Of a DNA stretch of 13,312 nucleotides, positions 7,113-13,312 are shown one piece after another. The DNA is taken from the NCBI GenBank assembly GCA_964586175.1, contig CAZPGL010000048.1, forward strand, positions 1-13,312, given 5' to 3'. Position 1 is the first letter of the stretch; each line of letters starts with the position of its first letter. Origin of the DNA: CAZPGL01 sp964586175. GTDB taxonomy: Bacteria; Actinomycetota; Acidimicrobiia; Acidimicrobiales; MedAcidi-G1. Below the pieces are notes generated by a model. It ran no database searches. It worked only from the letters and a program-made list of their open reading frames with translations, and was not told where the DNA came from. The position numbers were made by a program, and so were the translations under genes.

Positions 7113-8288
7113 ATGGCTGATCAGCAAGTTCGCGAGGCGCTGGCCGAGCTGCCGGGCTTCGCCTTCGACGAGGTGCCGTGGGTGACGCCCCGGCCGCTGG
7201 CCGATAGCCGGGTGGCCATCGTGACCACCGCCGGGCTCACCACCGACGGCATCGCCGACTGGAACCCCGGTGACCAGTCGTTCACCGTGCTGCCGGCCGA
7301 CGCGGACGGCCTCACCCTCGCCCACTTCAGCCCCAACTTCGACCGCTCGGGCTGGATCGTCGACCCCGACGTCGTGTTCCCGGTGACCCGCCTCCGGGAG
7401 AAGGCCGCCGGCGGCACCATCGGCTCGGTGGCCGACGTCCACATCTCGTTCATGGGCGCCCAGGTCGACCACACCCTGGAGACGATCCGGCTCGACACCG
7501 GTCCGGCAGCGGCCGAGGCCCTCCTCGCCGACGACGTCGACCTGGTGGTGCTCACCCCGGTCTGACCGCTGTGCACGCGTACCGTGGGTACGCTCGCCTC
7601 GGTCCTGGAGCAGCACGGCATCGCCACCGTCGCCATCTCGGCCATCCGGGAACAGGTGGAGACCACCCGCCCGCCCCGTGCCCTGCACTGCCAGTTCCCG
7701 CTGGGCCGTCCGCTGGGTCGCCCCGGCGACGCCGACTTCCAGCACCGGGTGCTCGACGCGGCGTTCGCCCTGCTCGAGGAACCCGAGGGCCCGGTGCTCG
7801 CCGACTTCGACGAGGTCATCGACGACGAGGCCGAAGCCCCGCTGGTCTGCGCCATCCCGCCGGCCGACCACGGCGACCGCCACCCGGCCGAAGCCGAGGC
7901 CCTGGGGCTGCTGCCGGCATGGCGGCGGGCCCTCGCATCCCATGGCCGCTCCACCGTCGGCAAGGTGGTGACCGCCGAGCAGGTGCCCGACGCCGTGGGC
8001 CGTTTCGCCCGGGTGGCCGACGGCGAATCGTGGAAGGAGGTCGGTCTGCCCGGCGATCCGACCAAGATCGCCGGCGACATCCGCAACTTCTACGAGGAGG
8101 CGGCCATCGGCCTCACCGGCGGGGTGCCCGGCGCCCGCCAGGCCGAAACCTGGTTCGTCGACCACACCCGGGCCGGCGACGTCATCCAACGGGCACGGAT
8201 CGCCATGAAGGAACAGGGCGCCGGCTTCTACTTCTGGAACTACCTGCTGCCCATGACCCAACACCACGAGCCCGGCCACGCCCCGTAG
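7113..8288 (+). CDS. GrdB-like selenoprotein (glycine/sarcosine/betaine reductase selenoprotein B family), TGA read as Sec151
   Basis: The frame from ATG 7113 to TAG 8286-8288 is open except for one TGA at 7563-7565. Read as selenocysteine it gives 391 residues with LTPV-U151-PLC154-TRTVG, a UxxC redox motif. Residues 31-150 (DSRVAIVTTAGLTTDG, then VVFPVTRLREKAAGGTIGS, VHISFMG) and 155-202 (LASVLEQHGIATVAISAIRE, RPPRALHCQFPLGRPLG) fit the two sides of GrdB-like (PF07355) proteins, where this site is Cys or Sec. A helical C-terminal extension (about 240-391) contains VGLPGDPTKIAGDIRNFYEE. GGGAGG at 7101-7106, 6 nt before the ATG, decides the start. No ribosome site precedes the GTG at 7584. 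A SECIS-like hairpin follows the TGA. No pyruvoyl or GrdA/C/D partner genes are nearby, so glycine reductase activity is not implied; a thiol/selenol redox role is inference. Confidence 0.85.
7564..7604 (+). promoter_or_regulatory. bacterial SECIS element (selenocysteine insertion hairpin)
   Basis: Starting 11 nt after the TGA, GCGTACC (7577-7583) pairs perfectly with GGTACGC (7587-7593) around a GTG loop, making a 17-nt, 7-bp stem-loop. Two more pairs (7573-7574 with 7596-7597) extend it past a small internal loop. At the base, GACCG (7564-7568, including two bases of the TGA) pairs with CGGTC (7600-7604). The known E. coli fdhF element has a 17-nt upper hairpin 11 nt from the UGA, and bacterial SECIS loops usually have G in the first two positions; both hold here. 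It would bind the selenocysteine-specific factor SelB. Confidence 0.75.
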
Positions 8289-8301
8289 CCGACGCAGGCG
8301 C

Positions 8302-8307
8302 TACCGT
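8302..8307 (+). promoter_or_regulatory. candidate -10 box for the acyl-CoA dehydrogenase operon
   Basis: TACCGT matches TANNNT and lies in the 68-bp gap between the selenoprotein stop and the ATG at 8357, which would give a 5' leader of roughly 40 nt. It overlaps an imperfect hairpin, CCGACG (8289-8294) with CGTCGG (8305-8310), that begins right after the selenoprotein stop. No clear -35 is seen, so this is tentative. Confidence 0.25.
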
Positions 8308-8356
8308 CGGCGGCCGAAGCACCCGCCCCCGACCCTCCACCTGCCAAAGGGACCCC

Positions 8357-9514
8357 ATGGCCACCGATCCGGCTCTGGCCGACGAAATCATCGCCACCAT
8401 CCGCACATGGGTCGACCGTGACGTCATCCCCAACGTGGCCGAGTTCGAACACGCCGACGAGTTCCCCCAGGCCATGTTCGATCAGATGTGCGACTTCGGG
8501 CTGTTCGGCTCGACCATCCCCGAGGAGTACGGCGGCCTCGGCCTCGACATCACCACCTACGCCCGCATCATCGAAGAGCTCTCCCGCGGGTTCATGTCCC
8601 TGGCCGGCATCCTCAACACACACAAGATCGGCGCCACCATGATCGGCCGCTATGGCACCGACGAGCAGCGCCAGCGGTTCCTACCCCGCATGGTCGACGG
8701 TTCGTTCCGGGCCGCCTTCTCGCTGTCGGAGCCCGACGCCGGCTCCGACACCGGCGCCCTGCGCTGCAAGGCCGAGCGGGACGGCGACGAATGGGTGATC
8801 AACGGCACCAAGATGTGGGTCACCAACGGCACGCGGTCGTCGCTGGTCATGCTGCTGGCCCGCACCCCCGACGACCGCATCACCTGCTTCCTGGTCGAGA
8901 AGGAGCCCGGCGAGGCCTTCGAGGGCATCTCGGTGTCCAAGAAGATCGACAAACTCGGCTATCGGGGCCTCGAGACGGTCGAGATGTCCTACGTCGATCA
9001 TCGGGTACCCCACGCCAACGTGCTCGGCGGCGACGACGGCATCGGCCACGGCCGCCAGTACGCCCTGTCGGCCCTCGAACTGGGCCGCATCAACATCGCC
9101 TCCCGGGCAGTCGGCGTGGCCCAGGCCGCCTTCGAGGCCGCCATGGCGTACGCCCAGCAGCGCGAGGCTTTCGGCCGGCCGATCTTCGAGCACCAGGCCA
9201 TCCAGTTCAAGCTGGCCGAGATGGCCACCAAGCTCCAGGCCGCCCGGCTCATGACCTACGACGCCGCCGAGCGGGCCGACGCCGGGGAGCGGGTCGACAT
9301 GGAGGCCGGCATGGCCAAGCTGTTCGCCTCCGAAGCCGCCTTCGAGATCGCCACCGACGCGGTGCGCATCCACGGCGGCAACGGCTACACCACCGAGTTC
9401 CCCGTCGAGCGCTACTTCCGCGACACCCCGCTCATGATCATCGGGGAGGGCACCAGCGAGATCCAGAAGTTGGTGATCGCCCGCAAGCTGCTCGAGCGGT
9501 TCCCCGTCGACTGA
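8357..9514 (+). CDS. acyl-CoA dehydrogenase
   Basis: A 385-residue FAD enzyme that would introduce a trans double bond at C2-C3 of an acyl-CoA and pass electrons to ETF. The order of parts is standard: N-terminal helical domain with FGLFGSTIPEEYGGLGLD (47-64), family signature 1 AFSLSEPDAGSD (120-131), central beta domain with WVINGTKMWVTNG (146-158), and C-terminal helical domain with QQREAFGRPIFEHQAIQFKL (267-286) and RIHGGNGYTTEFPVERYFRD (337-356). The catalytic base is Glu364 in IIGEGTSEIQ, as in short/medium-chain and branched-chain members. Length is normal. AAAGGG lies about 6 nt before ATG 8357. Chain-length or branched-acyl specificity cannot be told. It is the first gene of a four-gene run with 11, 4 and -4 nt junctions. 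Confidence 0.95.
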   Translation: MATDPALADEIIATIRTWVDRDVIPNVAEFEHADEFPQAMFDQMCDFGLFGSTIPEEYGGLGLDITTYARIIEELSRGFMSLAGILNTHKIGATMIGRYGTDEQRQRFLPRMVDGSFRAAFSLSEPDAGSDTGALRCKAERDGDEWVINGTKMWVTNGTRSSLVMLLARTPDDRITCFLVEKEPGEAFEGISVSKKIDKLGYRGLETVEMSYVDHRVPHANVLGGDDGIGHGRQYALSALELGRINIASRAVGVAQAAFEAAMAYAQQREAFGRPIFEHQAIQFKLAEMATKLQAARLMTYDAAERADAGERVDMEAGMAKLFASEAAFEIATDAVRIHGGNGYTTEFPVERYFRDTPLMIIGEGTSEIQKLVIARKLLERFPVD

Positions 9515-9525
9515 GCGCGGCACGA

Positions 9526-10695
<1,170 letters not shown>

Positions 10696-10699
10696 GCCC

Positions 10700-11461
10700 A
10701 TGTTGGTCGCCGCCATCCAGCACGACGTGGTCTGGGAGGACCAGCCAGCCACCTGCGCCCACCTCGAGCCGCTGATCGCCGAGGCCGCCGACCGGGGGGC
10801 CGGTCTGGCCGTGCTCACCGAGATGTACTCCACCGGCTTCTCGATCGCCGCCGACCGCATCGCCGAGGACCCCGACGGGCCGTCGGTGCGGTTCCTGCAC
10901 GAGTGCGCCGAACGTCACGGGATGTGGGTCGGGGGCAGCGTGCCGGTCGCCGACCGGCCCGACGCCCTGCCGGTGAACCGGTTCGTCGTCGCCGGGCCCG
11001 ACGGCACCCGCCATCACTACGACAAGCGCTACCCGTTCTCCTACGCCCGCGAGGACGAGCACTACCGGGCCGGCGACCAGCGGGTCACCGTCGAGCTCGA
11101 CGGCGTCCGGGTCACCCTCACCACCTGCTACGACCTGCGGTTCAGCGACGTGTACTGGGAGCCAGCCCCCGACACCGACTGCTACCTGGTGGTCGCCAAC
11201 TGGCCCGACACCCGCCGCAACCACTGGCGGACCCTGCTGCGGGCCCGGGCCATCGAGAACCAGGCCTATGTCGTCGGCGTCAACCGCATGGGCGCCGACC
11301 CGAAGCTGGCCTACACCGGCGACAGCGCCGTCATCGACCCGGCGGGCGAGACCCTCGCCGAGGCCGAGCCGGGGGTCGAGGCGGTGCTGGTGGCCGAGGT
11401 CGACCCGGGCCGGGTGGCCGAGGTGCGGGCTGCCTTCCCGTTCATGGCCGACCGCCGGTGA
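10700..11461 (+). CDS. nitrilase-superfamily amidase, omega-amidase (YafV/Nit2)-like
   Basis: A 253-residue carbon-nitrogen hydrolase of usual size. The catalytic set is Glu41 (VLTEMYSTGF), Lys109 (HHYDKRYPFS) and Cys143 (TTCYDLRFSD), with the second glutamate likely Glu120 in EDEHYRAGD. Segments such as YDKR, DEHYRAGDQRV, CYDLRF, VANWPDTRRNHWRTLLRARA, IENQAYVVGVNRMGAD and TGDSAVIDPAGE align closely with E. coli YafV, an omega-amidase that hydrolyses alpha-ketoglutaramate and alpha-ketosuccinamate to keto-acids and ammonia. Such enzymes clean up the product of glutamine transaminases, and a transaminase gene ends 4 nt upstream. ATG 10700 directly follows GGCAGGCTGAGCCC. The last bases overlap the next gene by 4 nt. 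Confidence 0.9.
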   Translation: MLVAAIQHDVVWEDQPATCAHLEPLIAEAADRGAGLAVLTEMYSTGFSIAADRIAEDPDGPSVRFLHECAERHGMWVGGSVPVADRPDALPVNRFVVAGPDGTRHHYDKRYPFSYAREDEHYRAGDQRVTVELDGVRVTLTTCYDLRFSDVYWEPAPDTDCYLVVANWPDTRRNHWRTLLRARAIENQAYVVGVNRMGADPKLAYTGDSAVIDPAGETLAEAEPGVEAVLVAEVDPGRVAEVRAAFPFMADRR

Positions 11462-12471
11462 ACGCCCCCCCGCCGGTTCTGGGCCGGGCCCGGAGCCTCG
11501 TCGAACCGGCCATGGCCGCAGCCGTCGACCGGCTGTGCGCCGAGCTGCGCCTGCCGGCCCGCTACCACTTCGGATGGGCTGAGGCCGACGGGTCGCCGTC
11601 CGCCATCGGTGCCGGCAAGGGCCTGCGGCCCACCCTGGCCGTCCTGTCGGCCGAAGCCGTCGGGGCGGCGGCCGAGGCCGGGGTGCCCGGCGCGGTCGCC
11701 GTCGAGCTGGTGCACAACTTCTCCCTCATGCACGACGACATCATCGACGGTGACACCGAGCGCCGGCACCGCACCACGGTCTGGGCGGCGTTCGGCATCG
11801 ACGACGCCGTCATCAGCGGCGACGCCCTCCACAACCTGGCCTTCCAGGTCCTGCTCGAGGACCCCACCCCCGAACGGGTTGCCGCGGCCACCGGCCTGGC
11901 CCGGGCCACCGCAGCCATGATCGCCGGCCAGGCCGCCGACATGGCGTTCGACGACCAGCCACGCGTCACCTTCGAGGACTGCCTGGCCATGGAGGCCGGC
12001 AAGACCGGAGCCCTGCTCGGCTACGCGGCCAGCGTGGGTGCCGTCCTGGCCGGCGCACCGGCGACCATGGTCGACGCCCTCGATGGGTACGGCCGCGAGC
12101 TGGGCCTGGCCTTCCAGGCCGTCGACGACGTGCTGGGCATCTGGGGCGATCCGGCGGTCACCGGCAAGGCGGCGGGCAACGACCTGCGGGAACGCAAGAA
12201 GTCGATGCCGGTGGCCATCGTTCTTTCGGGCGGCGACGCGGCGGCCGACGAACTGGCCGCCATCTATGACACCCCCGGCGACCTCACCGACGACCAGGTG
12301 GCTCGGGCCGCCGACGTCATCGACGCCGCCGGTGGCCGGACCCGCACCGAGGACGAGGCCCGACACCGTCTCGACGCGGCCCTGCTGGCCATCGACGGTG
12401 TCGGGTTGGTCGACACCACCGTGGCCGAGTTGACCGGTCTGGCCCGCTTCGTGGCCGACCGCGACCACTAG
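11458..12471 (+). CDS. polyprenyl (isoprenyl) diphosphate synthase family protein
   Basis: A 337-residue all-helical trans-prenyltransferase. The allylic-substrate pattern GKGLRP (53-58) and the first Asp-rich motif HDDIIDGDTERR (92-103; Asp93, Asp94, Asp97) are intact. The KTG of the middle region is at 182-184. The second Asp-rich region is QAVDDVLGIWGDPAVTGKAAG (220-240), with DDVLG in place of DDxxD; Asp231 follows. This variant occurs in actinobacterial IdsA/GrcC-like relatives, so the enzyme may still be active, but chain length and product cannot be predicted. Start is GTG at 11458, overlapping the amidase stop as GTGA, a sign of translational coupling. No terpene cyclase, squalene synthase or encapsulin gene is seen beside it. 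The stop overlaps that of the convergent helicase gene by CTAG. Confidence 0.88.
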   Translation: MNAPPPVLGRARSLVEPAMAAAVDRLCAELRLPARYHFGWAEADGSPSAIGAGKGLRPTLAVLSAEAVGAAAEAGVPGAVAVELVHNFSLMHDDIIDGDTERRHRTTVWAAFGIDDAVISGDALHNLAFQVLLEDPTPERVAAATGLARATAAMIAGQAADMAFDDQPRVTFEDCLAMEAGKTGALLGYAASVGAVLAGAPATMVDALDGYGRELGLAFQAVDDVLGIWGDPAVTGKAAGNDLRERKKSMPVAIVLSGGDAAADELAAIYDTPGDLTDDQVARAADVIDAAGGRTRTEDEARHRLDAALLAIDGVGLVDTTVAELTGLARFVADRDH

Positions 12472-13312
12472 AGCCGCCGGATCGCCTCCAGGACCACCAC
12501 GGCCCGCCCTTCGTCGCGGGACGCCGCCAGGTCGACCGAGCCGTCGAGCACCCACTCGTGCCAGCCCTGCGGGTCGGCGATGGTCTGGGTCACCGGCCAC
12601 CGGTCCGTCCCGGCGTCGTCGAGCACGAAGAACCCGCCACCCCGGGCGTGGCTGTCGGTCGGCACCACGGCGTGGTCGTCCCAGTAGGGGGCGAAAGCAC
12701 CGGCGAGGTCCTCGACCCGCCACGGAGCACCGTCCGGTGACGGCACCTCGGCCAGCGCGGCGTGGTCGCGGCGGGCCAGTAGCTGGACCCAGCGGAAGAC
12801 CTCGTTGCGGACCATGACCCGGAAGGCGCGGGGCGACGAGGTCACGTCGGGACGCTGCGCCAGGTCGGCCGGTCCGCCCCTGCCGCCGTCCGGGGCGTCG
12901 TCGGGGTCGGGGTTGCGCAACTTCTCCCACTCGTCGATGAGGCTGGAGTCGACCTGTCGGACCGTCTCGCCCAGCCAAGCCTGCAGGTCGTGGACGGCCT
13001 CGGTCTTGACAGCCTCGGGCACGTTCTGGACCATGGCCTTGTAGGCCTCGGTGAGGTAGCGCAGCACCGTGCCTTCCGACCGTTTCAACCCGTGGTGTTC
13101 GATGTACTGGCGGAAGTCGAAACCGGTCTCATAGAGCTCGCGGGCCACCGACTTGGGTTGGACGTTGGCGTCGCCGACCCACGGGTGGTGGGCCCGGAAC
13201 ACGTCGAACGTGCCCCACAGGAACTCGGCCAGCGGCCGGGGCGGGCGCACCTCGGCCAGGCGCTCCATGCGCTCCTCGTACTCGACGCCCTCCATCTTGA
13301 GCCGGTTCACCA
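12468..13312 (-). CDS. C-terminal part of a DUF3516 DEAD/DEAH-box helicase, 5' end outside window
   Basis: An open frame of about 281 codons comes in from the right edge and ends at TAG (12470-12468). It lacks a real start: the GTG at 13310 falls inside conserved sequence (NRLKMEGVEYEERMERL) and is probably an internal Val. The sequence FDVFRAHHPWVGDANVQPKS, LKRSEGTVLRYLTEAYKAM, WLGETVRQVDSSLIDEWEKL, RAFRVMVRNEVFRWVQLLAR and the end (DPQGWHEWVLDGSVDLAASR) match the DUF3516 region that ends actinobacterial superfamily II helicases of about 800-850 residues. The ATPase motifs should lie beyond 13312. Its role in RNA or DNA metabolism is not established here. A Gly/Asp-rich linker (PDPDDAPDGGRGGPAD) is visible midway. 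Confidence 0.85.
   Translation of the reverse strand, partial: VNRLKMEGVEYEERMERLAEVRPPRPLAEFLWGTFDVFRAHHPWVGDANVQPKSVARELYETGFDFRQYIEHHGLKRSEGTVLRYLTEAYKAMVQNVPEAVKTEAVHDLQAWLGETVRQVDSSLIDEWEKLRNPDPDDAPDGGRGGPADLAQRPDVTSSPRAFRVMVRNEVFRWVQLLARRDHAALAEVPSPDGAPWRVEDLAGAFAPYWDDHAVVPTDSHARGGGFFVLDDAGTDRWPVTQTIADPQGWHEWVLDGSVDLAASRDEGRAVVVLEAIRRL

Noticed and set aside
6459..8279. About 600-codon open frame on the minus strand opposite threonine ammonia-lyase and the selenoprotein
   Set aside because: The composition is that of an antisense shadow and no domain is recognisable. Both plus-strand genes under it are well supported by motifs.
7584..8288. An independent gene starting at GTG 7584
   Set aside because: There is no ribosome site before it. 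Family-like sequence (PLCTRT) continues upstream in the same frame to the TGA, and the start lies inside the SECIS hairpin loop. It is better explained as the second half of the selenoprotein.
11311..12978. About 555-codon minus-strand frame across the polyprenyl synthase and helicase ends
   Set aside because: It is a shadow of two genes in other frames. The DUF3516 frame and DDIID-containing frame explain this DNA fully.

Overview
The window is about 13.3 kb of very GC-rich bacterial chromosome, densely packed with genes. It looks like an actinomycete-type lineage, most plausibly an Acidimicrobiia-like member of the Actinomycetota. The grounds are an F420-type luciferase-like oxidoreductase, an ACT-HAD phosphoserine phosphatase remnant of mycobacterial SerB2 type, a DapC/Rv0858c-like aminotransferase, the C-terminal DUF3516 part of an actinobacterial helicase, frequent GTG starts, and TANNNT boxes placed as for leaderless transcripts. 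The taxonomic call is inference. I see no rRNA, tRNA, CRISPR array, insertion sequence or phage gene.

Layout. Positions 1-1004 (minus) hold an amidohydrolase that runs off the left edge. Positions 1170-1535 (plus) hold a decayed serB with an in-frame amber codon and a large in-frame internal deletion. A perfect 26-bp palindrome at 1558-1583 separates it from a minus-strand block: a gamma-glutamyltransferase-like protein (3003-4565), a START/SRPBCC-fold protein (2512-2970) and an F420-type LLM oxidoreductase (1584-2495). A 44-bp divergent spacer leads to plus-strand genes: an MFS exporter (4610-5797), an ACT-domain threonine ammonia-lyase (5839-7047), the selenoprotein candidate (7113-8288), then a compact operon of acyl-CoA dehydrogenase (8357-9514), class I aminotransferase (9526-10695), omega-amidase-like nitrilase (10700-11461) and polyprenyl synthetase (11458-12471). 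The last gene overlaps convergently, by a shared CTAG, with the 3' end of a DUF3516 helicase gene that runs off the right edge (12468-13312, minus).

The main discovery is at 7113-8288. Two apparently separate reading frames, 7113-7565 and one starting near 7584, are in the same frame and divided only by a TGA at 7563-7565. Reading through gives a 391-residue protein with a U-P-L-C motif in the glycine/sarcosine/betaine reductase selenoprotein B (GrdB)-like family. The TGA is followed at 11 nt by a 17-nt hairpin with a G-first loop, and a 5-bp basal stem also includes two bases of the TGA. This is the geometry of a bacterial SECIS element. Conventional gene calling would break this gene in two.

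How the genes fit together. The aminotransferase and the adjoining YafV/Nit2-like amidase suggest a transaminase plus omega-amidase pair that salvages keto-acids. Threonine ammonia-lyase, acyl-CoA dehydrogenase and gamma-glutamyltransferase fit amino-acid and acyl-CoA catabolism. The amidohydrolase and threonine ammonia-lyase starts share a nearly identical inverted repeat about 30 nt upstream in the same orientation, which hints at a common regulator.
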